Assembly (NCBI GenBank): GCA_032158265.1
Contig: JAVTIF010000003.1
Location: 1,922,001 to 1,986,000 of the forward strand
Length of the DNA: 64,000 nucleotides
Source: Bacidia rubella
Lineage: Eukaryota > Ascomycota > Lecanoromycetes > Lecanorales > Ramalinaceae
Direction of reading: 5' to 3'
In this document: in pieces, positions 19,267-28,973 of the stretch
Layout: the number at the start of each line of letters is the position of its first letter
Position numbering within the stretch: the stretch's first letter is position 1
Notes under the pieces: generated by a model
What the model was told of the DNA's origin: nothing
Seen by the model: the letters and a program-made list of their open reading frames with translations, nothing else
The model's database searches: none
Program-made: the position numbers and the translations under genes

Positions 19267-19899
19267 ATGCCCAGCATGCTACAGCAAGTCAACATTTCCA
19301 GCCGCCATGCGGTTCGGCTCTGGCTTAATACACTTGAAGACACAGCGTACCTCGCCGAAGATGAGCTATCGCCGACTACGCTGGGTGCACCGAACTCATT
19401 CACATCACCCACTGCCGAGAGTACTTCTGATGATGAGCGTACATATTGGGGCAGGGGACCAATGAAACTCCTACTTCGTGACGGCAGTCGAAAAGAGATT
19501 CATGGTGCGGCGACGCCTCCTGTGCATACGAATGGCAAATTGGCCAAGGAAGTGAAACCCACTACCACAAATACGGTTGATACCCCTTTCCCCAGTGCGA
19601 ACACTGGCGTCTACCTTCCACCACAGAAGCGTGCGGGATCAGTTGCTGAGCCTCAACTTGCGCGACATGACGTAGCTTTCGCAAGGGAGCAAGTCTCCCG
19701 TCGTGCTAGTGAAAGCCAGGTGCAGGCTACTCAGTCTCGGGAAGCAAATGGAGTATTTGACGGTCAGTCTAAGGGTGGGAAGAAGAAGAGGGGCCGGCAC
19801 GGCAAGAAGCATGGTGCACGTAAAGGCGTTGAGGCCAAAAAGCCAGCAGAGTGCCGGTTAGAGAAGAAGAAGAGGGCAATCAGCCAGTCGTGGCGCTGA
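19267..19899 (+). CDS. Hypothetical protein with Lys-rich C-terminus
   Basis: 210 aa from the first ATG at 19267 (the frame is open a few codons further but without ATG). No family recognised. The N-terminal 45 residues (SSRHAVRLWLNTLEDTAYLAEDEL) are the only part that looks folded. The middle is Ser/Thr/Pro-rich and low in hydrophobics, with a short YWGRGPMKLLLRDGSRKE patch. The C-terminus is strongly basic (GGKKKRGRHGKKHGARKG), which suggests nuclear or nucleic-acid association (inference). An upstream exon is possible because the start context is weak. Confidence 0.5.
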   Translation: MPSMLQQVNISSRHAVRLWLNTLEDTAYLAEDELSPTTLGAPNSFTSPTAESTSDDERTYWGRGPMKLLLRDGSRKEIHGAATPPVHTNGKLAKEVKPTTTNTVDTPFPSANTGVYLPPQKRAGSVAEPQLARHDVAFAREQVSRRASESQVQATQSREANGVFDGQSKGGKKKRGRHGKKHGARKGVEAKKPAECRLEKKKRAISQSWR

Positions 19900-20522
19900 A
19901 AGGAAAATTGAAACCGAGGCGCGTCTGCATGGAGTTGGCGTTGAGTGAGGCAACACGAGTCTTGTAATTACTCATTTGTGACCCACCGATAAATAGTGCT
20001 AATCATACCTAGCTTACTACCGTTCTTCGGCTCATCACGCGTCTGTGGCGAACGATCTGACTTTACCCGACAGTGTTTCCATAGTAATTGGTCGCTCATT
20101 GTTTCTACTTGAGTTTGCCGTCCGTCCTCCTCTGCGTTTCGCGCTCTACCATTTACAGCGAGTTCCCATCTCTTTGCAAGTTGTGCGGGGAGAGTAAAAC
20201 GAGCAATATTCGCCAGAAGGGCAAAGCAACAATGCCAGATCTTAGAGGAATCTAGGTGAAAACCCGGCACTAAACACTACAATATGGGGACGTTGGTGAT
20301 ATCGAACGTTTTTGAAATGACCTTTTAGTTCAAATCCCTCAAACGCCTTCTAAAGCCACGGAATCAGCCTCCCCGTTTGTGGGAAACTTTCAAACCATGA
20401 GTCATTAGCCTTACCATAAAAGCTGGCCCCGAAGACTCACATCTCATTCAAGTATACTTCACAGGACCCTCACACTGTAATATCATACATCTTCTCTTTA
20501 CATCAACAAGACCATCGAGATC
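19900..20522. other. Intergenic; promoter region of F-box-like gene 2
   Basis: No convincing gene. The 100-codon minus-strand frame at 19968-20270 has no motif. The last 100 bp before 20523 are pyrimidine- and A-rich as usual upstream of fungal genes. Confidence 0.4.
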
Positions 20523-21302
20523 ATGGCCTTATCAAGTTCTGCGCTGACGTCTAAGCGTAAAAGCTTTCTTGATCTGCCGCTGGAAGTTCGCAAAATGGTC
20601 TACAACCATATAATATCCGATTGTCAACAGCCACGACGTATACCGTTTATGTTTCGTACCGGCCAATCATGTCCTGACATAAGTCAACGAACGCTGCCAT
20701 CTCTTCTCCTCGCCAGCAAGAAAATCAGTTTAGAGACTCAGCCGATGTTTTTCAAATCTGTGGTACTCTTCTCCAACAGACAGCTGCTAGATATTCTTTC
20801 CATCAATCTCTTGAGATGGAGTCACAAAGAGGTCCAATCACTGGAGTGCGCTATAATCTACGACAACCACAAGAACCACAAGTTACTTCCGAATGATAAT
20901 TCGCTCACCGTTCCCGTGGAAAAGCTATTCGGTATTTTGCCAGCTTTGAAGACTCTCACACTTCATATTACTATCGACGTGTATCGGCCAACTGTACATG
21001 ATCACCTTTGTATGCACTGTCAGCCCAGACAGACTTATGATATGACAGCATGGGACGAACAGATAGCAGACAATCTAGAGCCACTGTTTCAGTCACGCTT
21101 GCGAACCCTAAATATCAGTATCTTAATTCAGAGGTGGACAGATATTGTGCCCAGGAATCTGCAGGCAAGGATCGAAGAGCGCCTTACAGAGAAGGCGGAT
21201 GAAAGTGGGTTGGATGATTTCAATGTTCTAGGCAGCACAGTGACATCTTGCTCGGACGAAGAAAACATCATGAGGAAGAATATCTACATATCGTTGAATT
21301 GA
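20523..21302 (+). CDS. F-box-like / DUF7730-type protein 2
   Basis: 259 aa, single exon, ATG in context ATCATGG. The signature FLDLPLEVRKMVYNHII lies at 15-31, then a variable loop and SLLLASKKISLETQPMFF, where the second motif of the family expects LL..c..i..E....f. The following region alternates beta-type strands (LKTLTLHITIDVYRP, RTLNISILIQRW), as in the C-terminal half of DUF7730 proteins. A CXXC pair sits in HLCMHCQ. Function unknown; scaffold or substrate-recognition role only inferred from the F-box likeness. Same orientation and general architecture as the copy at 25464. Confidence 0.75.
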   Translation: MALSSSALTSKRKSFLDLPLEVRKMVYNHIISDCQQPRRIPFMFRTGQSCPDISQRTLPSLLLASKKISLETQPMFFKSVVLFSNRQLLDILSINLLRWSHKEVQSLECAIIYDNHKNHKLLPNDNSLTVPVEKLFGILPALKTLTLHITIDVYRPTVHDHLCMHCQPRQTYDMTAWDEQIADNLEPLFQSRLRTLNISILIQRWTDIVPRNLQARIEERLTEKADESGLDDFNVLGSTVTSCSDEENIMRKNIYISLN

Positions 21303-22229
21303 GAAGCCATGTTCGATGGTGTAGCCATGAGACCATGCGAAGATGCTTGTAGAGAAGCGCCATCGCATCTGCATCCATATTGAATGATAGAATCGGAGCT
21401 CAAAAGCAAGCGGATGGTGCTTTGAACGTCCATGTCAGGAACCTAGCTTTGAAGGGCACAGAGTCGATGTGCAGCCAAGTCACGGTACAAACCGTTCCGC
21501 TGAACATGGTCTTTTCCCTAGGAAGATGGTCTCAAACCTAGCTCATACATACGTGAGACATCCAATTGAAGACCATAATCAGTCAAACGCAAAGAGAGCA
21601 TCTTAACCATTTTCGCATTAGAGGTTTCAACAGCTAGTATCACGGCTAGAGAGCCCATCTCCGCCCATTCTGAAAACATCTTGAAGCGAGCGCGTGTTCA
21701 AACCACAAACGGAACGCACCGTCTGGACAGTATCTTCCTCGCAGAATCCTGACATGAAGATCCCTCACTCTTCTATTTCATGTCACTCCCGTACTCTGAC
21801 CGGTGACTGATCATCCATTCTGTCCGCATATTGAGGACCAGAGAGTGCAAGGTCAAGCCGTTTTGAACAATGGAATCTCTCGCAGGGTCAAAACGATCAA
21901 AAAAGCTCTGAATGAGTCCGTACCCATAATCACCCAAATAGCAATCGCCAGAAAACCATCCTTCTCGAAGGTGAGACATTCTCACAAATTGCTTGCGTCA
22001 ACAATACAGAAAACAGTCCTTGTAATCTCTTACCCTACATATTTGCCATCAGAACTTTCTTTGTTATTGCGAGTCTCACAAACCCCATTGTTCATGTTGA
22101 GCGGGCCAAAGACGAGAATTAGCAAATCACATATCATAGACATGGCAAGCTGCATCTATCTTTACTCTCTCTTCCATACTATTTCCTACCTACTACATAA
22201 TCAACCGTCCCATCAAACCCACACCCACA
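21303..22229. other. Intergenic, no gene seen
   Basis: About 930 bp of ordinary composition with only short frames lacking motifs. The last 100 bp form the leader of the gene at 22230. Confidence 0.4.
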
Positions 22230-22772
22230 ATGCCACCACCCCCCACCCTCCCACCATCTCGCCCCTCATCATCTTCCCTCAACGCCCCTCGAGCACGCTC
22301 TTCAACCCTCCAGGCCGCCCACTTCACCAGCTCAAAGTCCTCGACGTCCTCTCTGGTCAGCAGCCTCCTCAGCAAAACCAGCAAGTCATCCGCCGGAACG
22401 ACATCCAGGCCTTCTCGCACCCAAACTCTCAAAAACATCCTCACGCACAAAGTCCTTGGCAGACCAAAGCCTGAATCGGCAGAAGGCTGGGTCATCCGCC
22501 CGGATTTGCTGTTTGATATGCAAGTGGCCGGGAGGGGTGGATCTGCTAGAGAGGTGATGGGGCGGTGTAGTGGGGAGGGGTTGTTTGACGCGAAGGCAGC
22601 AAGGGTTGGTGGGGAAAGGGTGAGTAGTGGGAGCGGGAGAGTTGTTGTTGTGGAGGATGTTGAGAGGGTTGTAGGTCGGCAGGGTGGAGATGGAGGGAGG
22701 AAAGCTAGGTTGGGGGATGGGAGGAAGATCCCGGAGACTTTTGCTGAGATGGAGGCGTTGATGTATTATTGA
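22230..22772 (+). CDS. Hypothetical Ser/Pro-rich small protein
   Basis: 180 aa, single exon, ATG in context CACAATGCC. The N-terminal 75 residues are Ser/Thr/Pro-rich and likely disordered. The conserved-looking core is TLKNILTHKVLGRPKPESAE, then GWVIRPDLLFDMQVAG, and the end is IPETFAEMEALMYY. I do not know the family, though a short motif set of this sort suggests a conserved fungal protein rather than chance. The coding strand is C-rich for the first half and then abruptly G-rich, one of the sharpest switches in the window. The antisense frame at 22386-22883 is a shadow. Confidence 0.6.
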   Translation: MPPPPTLPPSRPSSSSLNAPRARSSTLQAAHFTSSKSSTSSLVSSLLSKTSKSSAGTTSRPSRTQTLKNILTHKVLGRPKPESAEGWVIRPDLLFDMQVAGRGGSAREVMGRCSGEGLFDAKAARVGGERVSSGSGRVVVVEDVERVVGRQGGDGGRKARLGDGRKIPETFAEMEALMYY

Positions 22773-23321
22773 GATGGTACTGATTGAGAGAGCGGAGGTG
22801 GAGAAGGTGGGATTCGTTCTTTGAGGCATAACTGTGCTTGGAGCAGCGTTGGTGGTTCCTGGAATGGCTGATGGTCTTAGCACCTTGTGCTGTGATTTTG
22901 ACTGGCGAAGTCCAATGCGGAGAGGGCGGAGTTGGAGAAATCTCTTGAAGAGTTAAGAGATAAATTGGTTGAGGAATAGAAGCCGATTGTGGCTAAACGC
23001 TGCCCTGGGACCAGCCCAATGCATCTCTGCTTGATGCTTAGCAAGGGCGTGATGACACGGTGGTACGAGATGGATTGATTCGAATTAAATACTGATCGCT
23101 TCTTATGCAAATATGTCCAGCTCGGCAGTATCGAAAGCATATACTGTATCTTAATTTAAATTCACAAGATTGAATTTCATTATGTCATGAATATCGTCGC
23201 TGCCCTCGTGTTCATCCTCATGCTGAATCTGCGGATGAATATGGATCCCCATGCGCTTCATCAATTCTCTGGCCTTCGGTACCGCACTTCCTGTTCAGCC
23301 TGGCTGTCCATACCGCAAGGC
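22773..23321. other. Intergenic, convergent gene ends
   Basis: 3' flanks of the plus-strand gene ending at 22772 and the minus-strand gene ending at 23322. No gene recognised. Confidence 0.4.
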
Positions 23322-24200
23322 TCAGAATACACCATATGATGTGCCAGTCTCCCCACCTACTCCAAGCTGTGTGCTTGAAGCTCCTTCGAGGTCGAAATCT
23401 GCACCCATGTCTTCTTCTGTGTCCTGCTCTTGTTTGACATTTGCATCATAGCCCACGCCCTCCGTCTCAGCGCCAACACTCTTCTCCTTCTCTGTCGCTC
23501 CACCCGTATTCTCATTCTTGCTTTTACCGCCCTTTCTAGCCTTCTTGACAGCACTACCGTCTTGATCAAGGTTGGCTTTGCGGGCGCGCTTCTTTGTGGG
23601 AGTCGTGGGCAGGTTAGGCCCGTCTTGGTTGAGAGAAGTGCCGTTAGTGCCTGCGGGCGTCACCAGTTTGCGACGGATGCGGTTCCATGCAGTGGTGGCA
23701 GCGTTCTCAGATCCATAGTTGAGCTTGGCTGCCATGACCTTATAGTCGACCTGGATGATATCAGTGATGTCACTCTCTGCGGTATGGAAGGTTGGGAGGA
23801 CTGCGAGAGCAGACATAGAGGCCGGATATCTTGCTTAGGTGTGACATTCAGATTAAGGCGAAGTAACTAGCAAATTGCAGATAGAAGTAGAAGAGCGAAG
23901 TAGCCTCAAGCTATCTCAAAGCTGCTATCGGGCGGCGCAAAGTGATCGCTTGGCTGTTGAGATGCTCCCTAGAGGGGAAAACAACTCCTATCAAGCCTAA
24001 ACACAACGCACGATTCTGTCTTTTAACCACCAAAGGAAACCCGGGAGCAGACTCAGATGAACTGAACACAACGTATAAAGAGACACTGCCGGGAGAGATT
24101 GCGTTGAACTCACTTTCACTGGGTCTTGAAGGCAGCTTTGCAAGACTGTGACCATGATTTCCTGCTCACGGTCGGTAAAGTTCAAGAAACCCATGATCAT
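23322..24200 (-). CDS. Myb-like (fungal Myb_DNA-bind_8 type) small protein
   Basis: Two exons on the minus strand: 24200-24114 and 23750-23322, with a 363-nt phase-0 intron (GTGAGT..CAG); 171 aa. Joining them rebuilds one small helical domain: FTDREQEIMVTVLQSCLQ from exon 1 and VDYKVMAAKLNYG then TTAWNRIRRKL from exon 2. This pattern (T.RE.E....... .. vDy.klA...gy.s...a..aW..i.kKL) is the fungal Myb-like domain often annotated as Myb_DNA-bind_8. The rest is a basic stretch (KKRARK, KKARKGGKSK) like a nuclear signal, then an acidic disordered tail. Likely nuclear; DNA binding is inferred. The frame upstream of exon 2 can be read from an ATG at 23816, but this would lose the first helix. Start could also be the second ATG (24194). 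Confidence 0.7.
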
Positions 24201-25463
24201 GCGCCTTATTAGTCAACGGGTAGTGATTGTTTGTAGATAAAGGGTTGTGTGTATTAGTTGTGGTTGATGGGTGTTGGTTGATGAAAATTGAATTGATGGT
24301 TGGAAGTGAGTGTTGAAGTTTGAAATCTTGGTCAGAAGAAATTTTCGCTTCCCAGAGTGAAGTGATAGCCTGCTTGACACTAGTGGTGCTCCATCATTGA
24401 TTGATGATGGGTGTGTGACATTATGAGAGGTCATTAAATATACTAAAAGCTTATGCGCTGTAAGCACAATTGCTGCTTTCAGTGATTGACAAGTGCATAA
24501 AGCAGACGTGGAAAGGTATAAAGCATGGACTTTTCCTCTCACAGAAGATCTGTCAGCACCTTTACTGCAATGCTTAGCCAGGACCAAGTACGTACGAGCT
24601 CCGCAGTTCTCGTTATCCTTTATCTTCTGCCGTCTGTAACAAGCTCGATAGCCAAGGATCTTCGTTCCTCTCAGCGCAAAGCCTAGCCGTACCATTTTCC
24701 TCGCCTATTCAAAGACCAGTCCCCGTACATCTGCCTGTGTAAGCCTTATCAGTCATCAGACTAGAGTCTCGAATTCATGCTGCTGCCAGAGCGTGCCTAG
24801 TCTCTAGTTGTGGAGCCAGATAGGGCTGCACATGTTTGCAAACAATATCTAGAAATTTCTCTCTTCAATTTTTGGATGTCCAACGAGCCATTGAATCGGA
24901 GGAGGGACAGGAAATGAGCCACTTCACCGCCCCGATCCTAAATATCTCTTTCCAGTGATCTTTGCCCGGAGACTCTACCTGCCAACACGTCGATATCTTG
25001 AAAACATCAATAGCGCATTTGGCAGAAACTCAGCTTTGGGATATCTGTACCCTATGTCGAGGGTTCAAGGTAGGGTTGTAGGATAGCTAGGATTCAGCTA
25101 TGAAGTGCTAAGTAGAGCGACTGCTCAATGAGCAACTTAAGAGGACGAGCTTAGGGCTACGCTAGTCTCGATTGGGATCCTTTCAGCCTGGTCATGTCGT
25201 TTGTTTGCCGTCTTATGCCTTAACATATCGGTGAACACATATGGTATGACGGATACAGAGTTCCTTCTATCGAGGTTCCAAATAGCTGTTTCGTGGTGTT
25301 CAAGCTTGTTTTGGCTCACACACCGAGACTCGTTCAGCAATTGACCCTGCTCCTGTAACAGAAACCTCCCTCTCATTGCGCTTATCTATTGGTCTTGAGG
25401 GTATGATGTAAACATCTATATTTATCTACATGACTTGCTAAATCGTATTCGCAGTTGTCAAAC
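24201..25463. other. Intergenic, no gene seen
   Basis: About 1.26 kb. The promoter of the minus-strand Myb-like gene lies at its left end, with a GTTGATGG(T)-rich patch near 24240-24300, and the promoter of the F-box-like gene lies at its right. The minus-strand frames at 24213-24695 and 25137-25376 have no family likeness. Confidence 0.4.
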
Positions 25464-26348
25464 ATGGATTGGCGTCACAATATAGGAACTTTACGTGTTC
25501 TGCCTCTCGAACTCCGCCAGCAGATCTATACATACATCCTGAAAGGCCGGTTTTTTGTTTGTGTTGGCCAGTCAGACCTATGGCGAACAAAAGGTGTATG
25601 CCCAGATCTTTTACTCGCATCGAAAGCCATACTTCACGAGTCAAGATACATCCGACATACATGCAGCGAATTCGTCTACGGATTCGGTTACCCAATCGAT
25701 AGGCTTATTGACGCAGGCGACATAACAAATCCCCCAACTTGGTCGGAGAAGATAGAACTTCTATCCTGCATGCGCCTCACACCATATAGCAGAATAACGT
25801 CAACAGTCGATTCTTGTCTAATCAAGCGCCTATCGGTCCAGATCCATCTGGAATTTCCTCTGAAGGATTGTGATGGCCACACTAGCGAGGGCCATTTTGG
25901 TAGATATTGGCAATCAACGCTCAAGCCTTTAGCTGATGAGCTGTATCATGGCAAAATCTGCAAGATCACTATCATAATTCAGAACTGGGATGAATTGGAA
26001 GAGGCATGTATTATGCTGGGCACAAACCCAGTGAAGTGCACTATTGCTAGTTTCGTCACCTTCGAGACGGTGGTAATCTCAATCAAAGTTGACCACTCTT
26101 GTCACTCGAGCCAACGCCTGGGCTATGGACGGATGGATTATCAATTGGGCTCCGAAGAGAGCATTGGTCTAATTACTAGGGTTCAAACAATATTTGTGCC
26201 TTGGCTTGGGACAGGAAAAGTCTCTTGTACACCTTTCCCGGAATTCGGAATGGATGTTCACCAAGCACGCATTGAGTTCCATCCAGAGAGGGCTCAAAAG
26301 TCACAGAGAAGACCTTCGAATGGATGGAAGCAGACGAAGGATTCCTGA
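25464..26348 (+). CDS. F-box-like / DUF7730-type protein 3
   Basis: 294 aa, single exon from the first true ATG at 25464 (AACATGG). The signature VLPLELRQQIYTYIL is at about 12-26, followed by CPDLLLASKAILHESRYI, the second family motif. Downstream, hydrophobic strand pairs (KRLSVQIHLEFP, CKITIIIQNW, ETVVISIKV) repeat the pattern of protein 2. Between the two motifs lies a short loop where protein 2 has a similar one, so the two are probably paralogues. The C-terminal 25 residues after the last strand are basic and may be extended by a different frame that stays open to about 26445, so a late splice or frameshift is possible. Confidence 0.7.
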   Translation: MDWRHNIGTLRVLPLELRQQIYTYILKGRFFVCVGQSDLWRTKGVCPDLLLASKAILHESRYIRHTCSEFVYGFGYPIDRLIDAGDITNPPTWSEKIELLSCMRLTPYSRITSTVDSCLIKRLSVQIHLEFPLKDCDGHTSEGHFGRYWQSTLKPLADELYHGKICKITIIIQNWDELEEACIMLGTNPVKCTIASFVTFETVVISIKVDHSCHSSQRLGYGRMDYQLGSEESIGLITRVQTIFVPWLGTGKVSCTPFPEFGMDVHQARIEFHPERAQKSQRRPSNGWKQTKDS

Positions 26349-26650
26349 TTGCCATCATCTCGAGATATGTGGACCCTACCACCTTACATACCTTCGCTCT
26401 TCCATCAATAATAGTGAAGCCTCTGTTCGTAGAAGTTGTCGCTAGCCAAAAGATGGCGCTTTCAAGATATACAGTCTCATAAAGTGGGGGCGTCAGGACT
26501 TCAATGATCGGATTCACCGTATGAATCATCAAATATTGTAAGACCAGACTTATTAGACATCACTGATACCCGAAAGCCTATGCAACTTTTCCAAAAAGCA
26601 AAGCCCGACTTTTGATATTTCCCTACCTCAGCAAAGACTCTAATCGTTGG
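26349..26650. other. 3' flank of F-box-like gene 3
   Basis: Includes a continuing alternative frame (to about 26445). No separate gene recognised. Confidence 0.35.
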
Positions 26651-26659
26651 CTGTGAGAT

Positions 26660-26810
26660 CTTCCACTTCTTGCCCTTCAGAAAACGGTCGCAAATCTACC
26701 AACTCGTCCTGACGAGTGACTTCCTTGCATGTCAACCGCCATCCCATGGAAATCACAGTACAGGAGTGCCTAGAAAGGCGTATTCTAGGTATGGCTCATC
26801 TCAAAAGATC
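26660..26810 (+). pseudogene. Relic of an F-box-like / DUF7730 gene
   Basis: One frame reads FLPFRKRSQIYQLVLTSDF, which lines up with VLPLELRQQIYTYIL of the neighbour at 25464 and keeps LP, R, QIY and L. The frame continues about 35 residues to a stop and has no ATG upstream (TGA precedes it). A truncated copy of the neighbouring family is the simplest reading, and chance similarity is not excluded. Confidence 0.4.
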
Positions 26811-27566
26811 CTACTTCCTCACTGATATCCACTCAATAACAACGCAGTAACCATATTGACGAGTTCGTACATCCTGAGACCTTCCCCCCTCCGCATGCGT
26901 CCCCCGGCTACGCTGAGTTCAGCAGTGAGGTGAAATAGGGGCGAGCCGGCTGTAGTGTGGCTACAATACCGCAAGTAAGCTGCTGCTAAATAGTGATATG
27001 GTTCTAAGACTCTCTGAGTACTGGAAATGTGGGTTAGAGTTTATTTGCTAATTCGGTAACCCGCAGAATGTTGCGCTTGCAACTACCTTCTTGAGTCGCA
27101 TCCTCCGCTCATGTGAGCTGGCTAGTCTCTGAATGCACATGAGGGGTCCTTAGTCTCCATCGGGATCTCTGTTATGGGTAGCTCCTGGGATTGTTCTGGA
27201 CGAGCTCTGCCCCAGCACTGTATAGAATCAACTCCTCCGATGTCTATCTACGTGCGCCTGGCCAAGGGTTCCACTTATTGTATTCAAATTTGTACCACTT
27301 TTAAGAAGTGGCTTGGTCAGACATTTGATTCTGGTGTTGACGTAGATTTCGCGTAGCGACAGGGACCGAGTGGTCGATCTATTCTAGTACGTGTCTTACT
27401 TCAGCGGCTGTGCATGGTGCTTGACCGCCATTTCCTTTTGACCAATTCATCTCATCACAGGTCTTTTTTCCTGAGACTAAACCATCGTGGGCGCTTCATC
27501 ATACCAAAATTTTTGATATCTTTTCGGTCACCACTTTCCCGACACCACTCAACATCTCCCATTCTG
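26811..27566. other. Intergenic, no gene seen
   Basis: Ordinary composition. The 60-codon frame at 27174-27356 has no motif. The right end is the promoter of the secreted-protein gene. Confidence 0.4.
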
Positions 27567-28176
27567 ATGTTTTCCAAATTTCCTGGCAGAATGCAGATAC
27601 TTCTCCACATTATCTTTGTCTTATTCACTTGGATCACAACATGCATCGCTATTGACCGACAAAACGCGACAGCGCTTACGTTCTCACCATGGCCTATCAA
27701 ACCAGGTCAAGAAATGGTGATTCGAGAAGGGAATCTGCGCTGGGATATCGAGCTCAACAGCGGCCCGGCAACAGAACAACAAACACTCTGGATACTCAAT
27801 ACGCTTGGGAAATGGACTGACGAATGGACGCAATGTGACAAGAGTTATATAGTTCCAATAACGTCCTTCTTCGCCACAACAGAGGACAAGGAAGTGGTGA
27901 TGGAGGTTGCATGGCCTCAGCCGCCATTCCATTGGAGTCATTGCGAAGCATATGCAGAGACTGTTGCATATCTTCAATATGAGGTTATCGCGGAATATGG
28001 AGGCGCTGCACTGGATGTTGAGTGTCGGGTTGGGCAGACGGGCGTTCTGCTGGGCTTGAGAATTGACATTGGCCTTGACCGACAGCCCGATGGAGCCGCG
28101 GTAAGTAAGCGGACACGAAAATTTGACCCTTTACCAAGCGCGTGATGGACAATAGCTGGTAGCGACTCTGGCCTGA
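27567..28176 (+). CDS. Probable secreted protein of unknown function
   Basis: The frame opens at 27414, but the likely start is ATG 27567 or 27591, because MQILLHIIFVLFTWITTCIA is a clear signal peptide ending before IDRQNATA. The mature part has about 150 residues, four or so Cys, and a Trp/Glu-rich core (LWILNTLGKWTDEWTQC, VAWPQPPFHWSHCEAY). At 28101 a GTAAGT donor and an AG at 28155 define a 55-nt intron that would end the protein PDGAA-LVATLA-stop at 28176. Without splicing it runs to 28145 with a basic tail. I prefer the spliced form because the donor is perfect and the unspliced tail is atypical. No family recognised. Predicted extracellular or cell wall. Confidence 0.55.
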
Positions 28177-28973
28177 CATTCACGTGATGGCTCTGGACTA
28201 CGACAGACAAGCAACTTGCATTGTAATATGCGCATACTTTCCTGGTGCTACAGCCCAAGGTAGCTTTTGAAATGCGCACATCTCATCAAGAATAAGAGCG
28301 CGTGCCACTTACTGTGGTTCAATTGCCTAGCTATCACAACGTATCTTCTACTCTGAAATACCCGGGTGGACATTGATTCCGTGAAATTCGATTTAATTGC
28401 GCCTGCGACATCTATACACCGAATTGGTCTCACCATGAAGCTTGTTTCAGCATCAAACACCCTGGATTGTCTCGAAATCAGCTGCAGTTTCTTCTGGGAT
28501 CTGTAATCATGGGTAGGGAAATTCTTGAGTTCCGTTGGAGCAAACACTTGGGTTGACATGAGGCATACATTTCTAGCCCTGACTCTGCAGAAAACGAGGA
28601 GACCGATGGTGATGAGATGAAGCAAATTAAACCAGCTACGCCAGCAGCATGGCTGATCGAACAATGTTTCTCCTGGCGAAGAGTAACAAAGCCTTGCGTC
28701 CTGAGCTCCCAACTGCTAGACTCGACAATGACATTGTCGAAGTGGCTCTTTGTGCCGACACCTCTGCAACATAAACAAAAGGCATTGTTCCCACAAACCG
28801 ATGTCTCTTGGTCAGTTTCTAGTATATAAGGAGAATGCTACTTGTTCGCATCATGTTTGCTTGGTCATCATCTTCGGCTATCCCACTCCTGATACTGATA
28901 TCTTGACGATCAAACCACTACATCAACGAAATCCGCTATAAATATATAATACTTATCATCTCTACACAGTCCG
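28177..28973. other. Intergenic; promoter of gene at 28974
   Basis: About 800 bp without a recognisable gene. TATAAATATATA begins at 28937, 37 bp before the next start codon, so it may be a TATA-like element of a gene with a very short leader, or just an A/T run in the leader. Confidence 0.35.

Noticed and set aside
22386..22883. 165-codon minus-strand frame opposite the gene at 22230
   Set aside because: Low-complexity Pro/Ser/Thr product of strand skew. The plus-strand frame has the better start and ending.
24213..24695. 160-codon minus-strand frame upstream of the Myb-like gene
   Set aside because: No domain and low complexity at its end. It lies in the promoter region of the gene read on the same strand.
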